From Branchiostoma floridae (lineage: Eukaryota; Chordata; Leptocardii; Amphioxiformes; Branchiostomatidae), in contig NC_049985.1 in assembly GCF_000003815.2 (NCBI RefSeq), positions 23,723,811-23,785,810 on the forward strand: 62,000 nucleotides of DNA, in the 5' to 3' direction. Positions 9,222 to 22,081 of this stretch are shown in pieces. Under the pieces are notes generated by a model. That model did not search any database. It was not told the origin of the DNA and was given only the letters and a program-made list of their open reading frames with translations. The translations under genes were made by a program, and so were the position numbers. Position 1 is the stretch's first letter. Each line of letters begins with the position of its first letter.

Positions 9222-12200
9222 CTGTGCATGGCACAAAATTCATATTGAATAAGTTATTGAAGGTTTCATTTGTATAATCAATGGTGCATCTCACGTTTTG
9301 ATGTCTATTAGATATCTTTCTACAAACAACTGGATAAGAAAGTCAACCCCAGTGATGAACCGGAAACTTAGACTCTACCAGACTCCATAGGTCGCTGGAA
9401 AAGAACGTAGAAATGGAACAAATAGAGGAGTAAGCCGGCCAGAGAGGTACGGTCGGCTAGGGAACAGTGCGCTACATACCAGACTCCATAGGTCGCTAGA
9501 AAAACCGTAGAAATGCGAACAAATAGAGGGGTAAGCCGGCCAGAGAAGTACAGCCGACTAGGGAACAGCGCTTACTCCTCTATTTCTTTCATTTCTACGG
9601 TTTTTCTAGCGTCCCATGGTGTCTGGTGTACGTAGAGACTACGGAAAGCTAATGTACGGTAAATTCCAGAAAGTGTTTTAGGATCTTACACAAGTCTCGA
9701 GATAGAGCTCCCCCTTGCGGCGGTAACACAATCTGCATGAAAAGTAGCCGTTTGTAGCTAGTCTTTTGGAGGTTGTACCCTATAAACTCAAACTTTTTCA
9801 CCCCTACTATAACTCTTACCGCGTCGAAGCATACACCTTTTAGCCCCTTAATATAGAATTCCCCATAGGCTGAAAACTATGGTTTGCCACTTTAACAGTG
9901 ACAGTTTCAACTGCATTTTGTATGCTTATGTTATACTCTCTGTGAAGATGGGTGTTAAGTCTAGCAGTTTTTATATGTATTAAGTTATGTTAAAACTTGG
10001 AGGCAAAAGCGTCTGCTCCTCATAGAGAGCTTTTTTTAATGGTTTAGGCCACAGAAAATAAATTTAATGGATTACATCCTATGCAGACTCAAAACAATAT
10101 TGGAAAGAAAAAACAAACAAACAAGATGCCTAAATTTTCAACACATAGTCAAAAAGAGACAAAACACAGCATCACAACCAAGAAATCCTAGAATCCCGTA
10201 TTCAAGAAGTGCACGTCGAGTAGGCAACTACACTCAATACTCACGAATCATACATAAGTGTCACTTCTACAACTACCGAACAAGTTTTATTTCAATTTAT
10301 TCTCTGATTTCAACTATACTGTCTCGGTACCTCACTAGTGTCACTTTTACAAACACAATAAATGCTACCACATGTAGTACTTCCGCGTCATGTTGATCAT
10401 AACCGGAGAGAACCAAAATTTCGTGTGATTTTTTTCGAAATTAGGCAAAAATCAAGCCATCCATAGAATTTACATGCAAAGGAAACTATTTTGAATATTT
10501 TGTCACGTTATGCCGTAAACGTGCATTCGCTTACCGTTGTTAATGCTTCGAACGCTTGATAACATCATTTCTCTACCATGTTCGTGAATTACAATTTCCT
10601 CCCCCAGACTTGTCAAGGGTTAAGGTCACAGTTTACTAATCACACATTTCCCTCTAATTGGCGCTGCACCGTCGCTGTGTCAGAGGAACAGTTCCCCTTG
10701 GGGTATTCACAGTTTGATAAACGTAATGTGTTGTGAAAGCACGGAGAGTTCACTAACCCTATCCTTCATTTTACGCATTAGGAGGGAGTTCCGCTTGGAA
10801 TACTGACAAATGCTAATCTCAAAGCAGATGTAAAGTCCTCGAATGTGGCACGAATTTTGCAAATACTTTATTTTGGCTGGTTCTGCTTGATTCCTGCTAA
10901 TTCGATTTCAGTGTGAAGGCCATGTTAGCTGTAACCAGTAGGCATGTGCGGACTTGTCTGCCACACATTAAGTAGTGTAGCGACGAATTGCTGATTTATA
11001 CTGATATAATATATGTTCTGGTGCGCTCATCTGTCTAACACTGTCACATGTCTCAACCAAGTCGAATAAATACTCCAAGCACTTTTTACTCTGGCTATTT
11101 TACGTTTGAGCAAGGCATCGTGGTTTTTTTTTTTACCCTACTTAGTTTCAGACTTTATTCTGTATATATATATATATGTAGAGTTTCAAACTAATTTTAT
11201 AAAACGAACGGCTTTTAAACCATAACGTTTTTTCTACAAATTCTAAATGTGATTACGTCATTTTGTATTATTCAGTCAATTGATATTGCTTACGAGGCTT
11301 TGTATATAGTGTATGCGTTTCTGAATAAACCAATCTTTGAAATCAGTTGTAAGAAAATGGATGGTTGCACGGATGTTCAGCTGTTTTAGTAAATGACACT
11401 GAACAAAGACGGGGGGCGACACAGGTTGCCTGCACTAACGATCCGTTGTTGTGGCTACATTTTATCAAACATCACGTCCTGGAAGTTGCGGTAGACGGGT
11501 ACATTCCACGAACAAACCGTACAAATTGGGTACGTCCAACTATTTTCACTGTTGGTTATGAAAAGTTTAGTGGGTTTTCATGCCAAATGGTGGTTCAGCC
11601 TACAGCGCCCCCCCCCGAATCTTTTTCATGAACAGTTGAACTGTAATTTTTTTATCAGTCACAATCAAGATGCAAATCATAGCATCACGCTTGTCTAGCA
11701 TTCTGTACATGAGCGTCAGACAGAGATATGTCCCAGTGCATGGACAGAGTAATTCTTGTTAATTACAGAGAACATTCTGGAGATATTGCACAACCATCAA
11801 TTAGTCTGTGGTAGCGCATATAGCACCAGAGCTAGTCGTCGCCAGTTATTGGGGAGGTCTCCTCACGACCCCTTGATTTACTATAGTTAGGTATTATCGA
11901 TTCAGCACCAAGGACATGATCCAGTGTCGCATCGAATAATTGTCTTGCCAATAATTTCCAGACCAGACACTGCGTCTGCGTTGGGTTGTGATTATGGTCA
12001 GGATTGGCTTAGGTTAAGGGTTAGGGTTATAGTTGGGGTTGGGAGTGGGATAAGGGTTAGGGTTAGGGTTAAGGCTAGGGTTAAGGCTAGGGCTTGAATG
12101 TCCCTTAGCATAAGGCACCCCTGTATATTCAAACTGTGCATTGATATGTTTGATTGTTTGTGTGTATCCGTGAGTTTGTATGTCTGATTGTGTCTGTGAG

Positions 12201-15200
12201 TCCAACTGTGTGGGTCTGTGTGTTTGTATCGGTGTGTCTGTGTGCGTCATTGTGTGTATCAGATTCTGTGCGTGAGCGATTGCATGTGTTTGTGTGTGCG
12301 TGCGTGCGTGTGTGCATGTGTACTGTATGTGTCTGTGCGTCTATCAGTCAGTGTGTCTGAGAATGTACTAAAACTAAACATCTGTCAAACACGTTGATGT
12401 ACAGAGTGTAAGAAATTTGCGTAAAAACGTTCAAACAAAGGTTACCTATGAGAGGAATATTATCCGAAGGCGGCATCGACTCGGCCACAAATAGCTGGAA
12501 CACCGTCAGCGCCAGAAGTACCGTGACCCCGAGGGACACTTTCTCTCCGGAGTTAGAGGGCAGTATGTGTGCTGTATCTGTCTGTCTGTTTGTATGTCTG
12601 TGTGTCTTAGAATGTACTTCACTAAACATCTCTTAAACACGCTGTTGTTCATTGTGTTTTGCCTTGTCGTAAAAACGTCCGAACAAAAGTTACCTATGAG
12701 AGGAATGTTCTCCGAAGGCGGCATGGACTCGGCCACTAGAAGCTGGAACACAGTGAGCGCCAGAAGTACGGTGACCCCGAGGGACACCTTCTCTCCGGAG
12801 TTTGCCGGCAGGTAGAAGCTGAAGGGTGCCAGGAGGGAGATCAGCACGCACGGGACGATCAGGTTGATGATGTAGAACAGCGATTTTCTCTGCAGAAAAA
12901 CAACAACAATCACATGAAACAATCACTGTATATATGTAAATACTTTACGTTTGTGACCGCATCTGTAAACAGCGACACCTAGAGCTGCAGTTCAATGTGC
13001 ACTAGTAAAAAATCCTTTGCAGAATTTACCGATACGTCTCTTTATTCAGTGGCGAACCAATGTGATGAAGCTAAAAAACAAACAGACAATTGGATCAAAA
13101 CAGTATCGTTTTTCAACTGTAGTATAATTCAATAAATTTGCGCAAAAAGCACTCATATTACACATCAACAAACGTCATTCTAAAAAAGTAGTAGTAAGAA
13201 GAGGTTTATTTATAATATCCCTCGAATAGGACGTTAAATGAAGCTCCCGTGTTTGGAGAGAGCCACACCCCATGCACGTTAAGAAAAAAACACCATACGT
13301 GCGATGGTGCGTTGTGAGATAGAGCAAATCATCTATCTGGAGTTGATGATTCACTACAAATCACCCGGATGGAGGCATGGTGACCTCTATCTCATATTAG
13401 CCACATGGTGATTTACATAATTCACCCGGACGGGAGACCTGGCGCATCCCCGTCTTGTATTAGCTAGTGAAACGGTATAACCCCGATGATATGTCGACCG
13501 TGATGATGTGATGATGATGATGAAGAGATCTCACCTGAAGCTTGAGACTGTACGTCACATCCGGAAAAGGATCCGGACAACATCCATAGAAGACGAGATT
13601 CCGGAATGCCGGCATGCCCAGCACATCCCACTCCACGTTAGGGATGTAATCCTGCAAATCTCCTTCCTCGGACTCAGCCACAACCTCCAACTGCTTACTG
13701 GAAGGAAAAAAAAGCACAAAATTGTTTTAACTTTTAGACGTATGACTTGTTTACGATAAAGGTACGTACCACGATTTTTATGGCGTTGAATACTCAAGCA
13801 AAAAAAGCTGTGACAAAACTAACTCCCGACAAGAATCGAAGAAAAAAGGGTTTGACGTAGCATGACAGATCTCAGATCTGCACGACACATGCACAACTAT
13901 GTCTCAATTCAGTTTGAAATTCTACGGCGATCGTACGGCGATCGTACGGCGATCGTACGACGATCCTACGATTGCGATGGAGGCTCGCTGATGCAATACG
14001 ATGATGCACGGGGTGATCTCTCTATTCCATTTTTCCTTTGGTAGTTAGATTGGGTCTAGGCGTTATCTGTCGTTTTGCAGTGAATACTATGATAAGTATA
14101 TCATGCGCATATATACATGCTTGATTAAGGAAATCGTCCTATCCTCATCACCTTTTTTGTTTATTAATGCACACTTCTGAAATGTCACATGCCACACGTG
14201 TTTCCCCTGTGTTACTTGAATTATGTATACATGATTCGCATCCATGTCCCCTGTCCACCATTTGAATAGAGCCCGACCATTTCTACTAGACAGCGATTTC
14301 TTAATGACCGTACATCAACTTTTTTTCCTTTTTGTAACTCTAAATTCATGATTGGCTGCACATTCGATGAATGATCCAAAAGACAACAAGACAAAGAAAA
14401 CTGTAAAAACAAATTTGTTTATCAGTAAGAAATTCACTACGCGACAAGTCAAATCTACTACAGCCTCTATATAAAATGGGGTGTATTTATTCATTCTTTA
14501 TTATTCTTTACATTTAAGTGTTATAGAGTACATCATTCCGCACAGGGAACAATTTAATACATATGAATCTTCACACAAGGCTCATGTGGGTTTAAGAAAC
14601 ATGTGATGAAGAATGTCTCTAGTTCTGCGCACAGTCTTTATTCATTTACGTTTTATGGGTGCCCCGTTGTTAAAAACAACTTTGATTTCATATTTCATAA
14701 TGTCGTTATGATTATGTCCGCTGGTAATTTGACAATTAGAGACAACCTAAAGAGTTTGTAAAGCAATTTGTGAAACAGTAGGGTATCAGAACTACAAATA
14801 CTTTACAAATGGAAAATAGGGCCTGCTGGGTAGTTAACAGGCTGTTGTTGTGGTTTGTTTAACACTTTCGGCAACATGTTCCCGGATTTTTTTTAAAACT
14901 CACAGTTTAAATCAACTAGTGAATCGGCGACAAAATGACGCCGTAACATAATCGTAAAACACCGAGAGGTACCCCCGCAGTATCCCGCAGTCCAAGGGAT
15001 CAAATTTGTGGCTTAGAAGTCCGGCAGGGCTACACCTCCTGAGGGCACCGATGCAAATCTTAGCGTTGCAAAAATGTGGTATCTCACTGCACTTGGGGCA
15101 CCGGTGTGGCACAGTGGGGTTCAAAAGATTCCTCAACAAATTTAAAAGATAACTTTTTTTGTATTCTCATACTTTTACGTATTACGCAGTATTTAGATTA

Positions 15201-18200
15201 TAAGAAAACAACGAAAATATCGCGACAGTGCCACAGTGCAGCACCGGTACCCCAAGTGCAGTGAGATACCACCTTTAGTAAGGTTGTTTTCAAAGCTGTC
15301 AAGCATCTATATCATTCTATGATTTGGTTTTTAGATAATCATAATAATCACAATCAATCAATCATTAAATCTAAAGAGATCATGTTAAATGTGATTAACG
15401 CCTTTTTGAAAAGTAATAGAATTTTAGCAAACTCTTCCAAAGGTGACCGAAATCGTGTTAGAAAATTTATAATATGTAATACTACTATTAGTCTTACGTA
15501 GGCCCGTCAGAGAAAATTAATGCTACACTTAGATATAGGACATATGAAGCATTAAATAAAGGTCATATCAGTTTATTAAGACATTCATCAGATGAAACAA
15601 TGCTGAGCCCCACGATACGGGGTGTGAAAGATTGTGGTACTGCCTTGCTGACTTAATGAATCATGGATATGTTTGATTTATACAAGGACGTTTGGTTTCG
15701 GTGCGCTTGGGGGAAAGTCGTGTCAGATGCGCTGAAAGACATACTCATAGGTATACTGTAAATGCATTTAATTTCGCGGGGATTTAATTTCGCGGTAGCG
15801 GGAAAAGGGACTTTTCGCGGTGGTTTTAATTTCGCGTTAACACCATAGACTACAATCTAATACCATAATAGAAAAATGTTCGCGGTGGTTTTAAATTTGC
15901 GATGATGTGGTCCCCGCGAAAACCGCGAACATTAATCCATCGCGAACATTTCTGCATTTACAGTACATTCCAAGCGGAGGTTAGCAGGAATCAAGCAGAA
16001 CCAGTCGGAATGAAGTATTTGCAAAATTCGTGCCACATTCGGGGCCATTCCGAGTGGGAGTTCCAAATGGACCTCTTTACGCGGGAAGAAATGAGTCAAA
16101 ATGCCGTCAGAATGAAAATTATTTTCTATTTCTGGGAATTTGTAGGGTATTCTATAAATTCTCACTGCATTCCAGATATCCTATTGGCTATATTCTTGCA
16201 TGATTCGAAGTGGCTTGCCGTTTCTGTTCTCCATCGAATTAGATAAGAATGTTTCGAATAATGTTGGAATGCTGTAGAAAACGGTCATACTGCAGTTAGA
16301 ATAGTTAAAATACACTTAGTATACAATTTGAATGTCGTTCCACATTTTTCCACTTCAAATGCGCCTCGAAGGATTTTAGCATGTCAAAAACTTTCGGGCC
16401 AGCCAGAAGAAAGGGCAAAAATATCTGGAATGCATTGAGAATTTCCAGAATGCACAACGAATTCCCAAGAACAGAAAAGAATTTTCATTCTGACGGCATT
16501 CCGGCTCATTCTTGCTCTCGTGTGAAGGTGGCTAAAAGCCGGTACCTGTGCATACCCGCATATATATCCAAGTCTGTACTAGCTGTGTCTGTATGCGGGC
16601 TATCTTAGGGCACGGCCGGGCTCTTGAATTTTTTTAAAAGTCTGAATTGAAATTAATCCGGGACCCGGAAACAAATACACACCGTGACCTGAATGTAAAT
16701 ACACGAAGAGGGACCCTTTGCAGTATCAGGCAATCCACTGGTACAAATTTTTATCTTCAAGATACAAGTCTATAATGCTTCTACAGAGTCAGTTTCCAGC
16801 AAACATCAACTGGAAGGATGAAAGGAGGATAACTGCCGACAGAGCTTGCTGGGCCAACCTGAGTGCCTCATGTGTCAGACGACACGGGAGCCCCTAAGTC
16901 TAAGTAAGTAAGTCTACAGAGTCAGTTAGATCAACCTTTAAGTAAACGTAATTTGACAACGAAGAAAGCTTCAAGCTAAACTAGGAGGCAGTCCAACTGT
17001 AAAGTATCCATGTCTAGTTAGAAAATGAACTTAGAGATATTTTCCGCATATTGTTCCCCTCAGTCATTTTTGGATTGGTAGGTGGGATAGAAATGAGCTA
17101 CATGACATGGGCTAAGTACGTCTAGTGTTCATCCCGATCAGGGTCAAAAAAGTTGGTGTCACCTCAACCCCGTAATCCAATCTAAATGCTAATCATTAGA
17201 TACCAAATTCACAGAAATCACAAGAGCTACCTAGTTGTCTATTGAAGATATGCACCACTTGGTTACAACAACGTGTCTGTAAGAACGGGTGCAGAACTAT
17301 ATTTGGGTCCTGCTAATAATTAGATACAACACTGACGTGATAGGGATGCCCCCGATATCAAAGGTCGCGTGCGTCGCCATTTCTGTAATATCAGCAACCA
17401 CCGTCACTCTAAAGGTGGTATATCACTGCACTTGGGGCACCGGTGCGACACTGCGGGGTTCGTAGATGCCTCAGCGAATTTCAGAGATAAAGAACGAAGT
17501 TTATTACGTTTTTGTGTATAATCTTGTGTTCTAAGTCATACTTTTACGTATTACGCAATATCTAAAGTATAAAAGATCGGAGGAGATAATAAAAACGTGC
17601 AACATTGAACGAACCCCGCAGTGCCACAACGGTGCCCCAAGTGCAGTGAGATACTTAAGTGTATTAAGTACGCTTTGCTGTATCTATGGTTGCGTAGTTG
17701 GTTACGGTTTAGAATTAAACCTTTTTGACTCGAGTTTTAGATTTTTCTACATTTCTGGTTATATAGTTTATCACGAATTGCAATTTGATTCTTGCTCTAT
17801 ATAAGATTTTGTTTCTTGTCAGTTCTTCAAAAAGTTATGAAACCCTCGGATGTGGTAAAGAATTTTCAGTGATATGGTAACGACCTTTCGGAAAGGCAAC
17901 GACCGTTTACAAGACGGAAAATTGCCGCTCTGAGCTCTGCAACATTGCAGTCAAAGCGATACAGTTGCATTTGGCAAGAATGTTGATATCCTAAGCTAGC
18001 AAGTACGACAGCTCATGGTGAGTTAACGCAGCGTGAAAGTACCTTCAGGTCTATTCGAGTATCATCCTACGTTAAAGGGGCATTCCACTCCAGAAGGGAG
18101 TCTTGTTTTACAATAGACAATGTGTCAATGAATACATAATCGGTTAAATTTTGTGGATTTCACCTTGGGATGAATTGCGCGATGTGTGTTTTGTAAAACA

Positions 18201-21200
18201 ATATGACACTCACTAAACCCATGCAGACCCTTCCCATGCATTCCCTATATGCATAGACACTTTTTTTTATCGTGCATATTTTCGGAATAATTGAGGATCG
18301 CTAAGCACACCAAGAAGGTAAATTGTTCATAAAATAGCAAAGAAAAAAACAACAAGACGGGATTTCTTAGCGATCCTAAAATTAGTTTTGTAACCTTACC
18401 TAAACGTTTTGCATTGTATTCAGCCATAGGATTAATTCAATCAGAGGGTACTTGGGGAGTTTAGTAGAAGACTGAATGCTTTTGGAGGAAATGGGTACTT
18501 TATCGTATAATATAAAGTAGTATGCATTTATTACTTTCTAAAATTAATACCAATCGGAAAATAACACTTGCGTGTGCAGTGGAATGCCCCTTTATAGGCG
18601 TCCCGCTTTATTGCGGCAGTTCCACAAATCGTTCGCCAATTTTCCCTTGCGGTCACAATGACGTGCTACACACTGAAAAAGTACGTGACCTCTAAAAATC
18701 AAAATGGCCGCGTAAGCGTTATACAAGATGACTCTAATGAAAATCGCTAGTGAATGTTGCTAACGAATCATAATCCAATGTACAATGATTAAAATTCATT
18801 TAAAACAATTCGCCGAGATCATGCCTTATGGCGTCTAGTTTGCGTCAAGTTCACGACATTTTGCCAATAGCGATATCTTTTAAACTTAAAATCATAAAAA
18901 AAGTAGCCATTCTATGCGACAAATTTGCGACGAGTTTTTCGCGATCGCAAACCGTCGCCAAGAGGCCCTGCACGGCGAGATACCACTATAACATGGAGAA
19001 ATGGAAGATGGAAGTTTATACTTTCCGTGAATATTTTACAACCTATAAGTTTTTCACGTTGCACAACTTTAGAATCTACTGATCTTGACATGTCTGGGTC
19101 AGGCTGACCTAGTGACATCGTTCTTCACAGAGATGTACACCTGACTCCAACATACCTCACAAGGCATTATTTGAATAGCTAATGCGTAAAGATACTTTAC
19201 AACCTACAGTATAGCACACCTTATCTACATGCACACCTTGATTTTCTTTGCAGTCTTCAAGTGGACCTTTGTGCCATTGCCGCCTAAAAATCATCAGCAT
19301 GAATGTTGATGTCCTGAGCTAGTAAGGCATAGTGATATGATTGCATGGGTGACATCCGCACGCGCAACAATATACGTCCACCCACCAAACATTTTTTGAC
19401 CATACTGTAAACCACTCAAATTTGAGGTACCTAGATTAAATTGTTTCTACCCAATGAGCTCGAGGCTAGAAGGGTGATGGATGTCACTCACAACGTCATG
19501 ATCAGGATTGGAGGGGGCAGATGATCCACGCAAGCCTGACCTAGTCTCGTGTTCTCTCGCGAGAACTGAGATTAGGTCATTCCCCTGAAGATGATGTACT
19601 GGTAGACATCGAAAATTTGGGAGGTATGTACTGTCAGTACCTTTTCAAAAACAGTCATTGATTGATGAAAATTGTTGTAACTGTTTGCATACGTGACTGA
19701 TGAACCTCATCAACCATGATCAGGATGTATTTTTCCGTTTTTATCCTGTTGTAGAGAATGAATTGTATTTGAACTTACTGTACTTTGTGAAAAAAACAGC
19801 TTCATGGAGGAGGGCAACTTGTAAAGGTTGTTCGAACCTGTTTTGCCCCCCCCCCCCATCACTCTGTGATGAATACAAATAAACAGATAAACAAATAAAC
19901 ACGTCGCACATTCAGAAAATATTGGAAATAAAATGCTAATGTCGTAGAGTACCAATGTCAATTTCAAAGTCAAAGAACATGTGAAAGACCAAAAGTGAAG
20001 ACTCTATTGTTCTATTTACCATGCTCTTTGATTTTAATCAATTGTCCATAGAATTCCCGATCTTTAGATCTCACAAGGAAGTGCGATGTTTATTTTTCTT
20101 TGCACGCTCGCTTCAGTTTTGGGGTTCCCAGAAGATGTCATTCATATAGTCAAACCAACATGGCCTAATATACCATGCACGACATCAAATACACAGTTAA
20201 CGCAACCAGTGTGAAATACCTAGGGGTTTACTTAACTTTTATCCCTGTGCTAGATGTATGGATTTCGACTGTCTTTAGTATGCCAGTGAAAAATCCTGAT
20301 GGTTCGCGCTTGAAGACTTTCATCCTTCTACGCCAGTGAACTAGTATTAATACTATTCTGAGGTCGCCGAGTAGTTGGACTTAAAATGCTTTTGTGCGTA
20401 TTTGATATGTTGGGGAAAATCCTAATATTTCATGCTTGGAATGTTTGGTCCTTCTGCCCCAATGAACGCATGCCAATCAACTGTTCGTGCGGTTTGACTC
20501 GGTTTAAAAAAGTTTCTAGCTGATCATTTCGTGAACTCTCGCTCTAAAACTGTAACATTGGAGTCATGCGGCTACAGATCATACTAGTAGTAAGGTCCAG
20601 TGAACCGTCATATAATGTTAATATTTTTCTTTCACGGCCATCAAGTCTTGCCGAATCTTTATCTGAAGCTCATGTTATTGTCATACCTAGCCGATCATAG
20701 CCTCCCGACCTTTCCCAGACCATGGTTGGGAGTTAGCTGTGAGAAAGATCATCTGCGGTTGGGAGTTTGCCGGCGAAGTTACATATTAGTCTTCATAAAT
20801 CATTTGCGCCGGCCGATTATGTATCTCAAAATTAGGAAAACAAAACAAAGCCTGGAAAGTCCCATTCTCATTTGATGTGTCCTGGGGAGCGAACTGAAGA
20901 TAGAATAGAATTGATTCAGGCGACTCCCAACCTAGCGCCGATCTTTCTGAGGTTGTTTGTGGTCAGGACCAACGTCAATGGAGTGTCATGAATGTATGCA
21001 GGGGGCTTAACATTTGTTTGTTTGTTTGTTTGTTTATTTATTTGCACAACAAAATGATAATAAATACAGAAAAGAATAAAACATAAAACATGTGCAGGAG
21101 GAGGGAAAAACCTTAACAGTTTATGCTGTGCCCTCCCCCTCTATGCTTACACAAGATGTATGATGTATGAATTAACAAACTTTAAGAAAGGAACTAACAC

Positions 21201-22032
21201 ATATGTTACAATAATGCAAAAAGATATATGATCAGTGAAATCAATAAATAACAAACATAAGTAACTAACACAATCATATGTTATAATGATACAACAAAAG
21301 ATGTATGATCAAGGAATCAATAAATAAATAAATAACAAGGAAAAGTAACTACTGATTTCGTCTGCACTCCTGATTCACAGATCTGAGCTTTTCTGATCGT
21401 TGTATATCACCCATCCCCCAACGGAATAATACATCAGGGAAATCAGACTCTCGTTGTTGCCGTGAACTACCTTCTACTGAATCTATTGACATCCCTTGCA
21501 CAGTTTGCCTCTTTACGCCTACGCATCTGGCCTTCCCATGAACTTTCCGCTCGTTATATGATCCCTGAAGCTAAATAAAACATTGGACAATCACTGATTA
21601 TTCTACCTTCTGAATTATGCAGTTAACGTGGTCAATTGCTGACGAACGAACCCGCGTCAGTGGTTTAAGCTCCTTACATTTTGTACCTCAAACAGAGTAG
21701 AAGATGAAGTGCACTTCATTTTTTATATATTATGTATGTTAATGATAGGAATACTCTATTTAGCTACATAGAAAGTAGATACCCTCACTATAGACAAATG
21801 AGTATCACTGACAAATTTATATTACTAATACGTTTTGACCAACTGTCTGTTACTAAACCTATACATTTTTACCATTACCAAAAAGGGAGGAAAAGCTGAA
21901 CTTTTGTGTTAGATTACTAAGGTCTATGAAACTATTATGTATGTTCTGTCTCTGTTGCGATCTGTAATTAGATCGTTTGTACAAAAATGGTCTTCATTTA
22001 TTCGTAAAATTAGTGTTATTGTCGACAATGCA

Positions 22033-22081
<49 letters not shown>

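Larger units (their letters stand above)
9222..12445 (-). other. nAChR intron 7 and repeats
   Basis: Contains the 9377-9628 MITE pair, unrecognised AT-rich sequence (9640-11810), an inverted relative of the 15966 repeat at 10845-10910, the telomere-like repeat copy 2, and a TG-rich microsatellite before the duplicate M2 exon. Confidence 0.65.

Noticed and set aside
11365-11631. 88-codon frame on the + strand
   Set aside because: No recognisable domain or splice partner; it ends in a C-run. Treated as chance.
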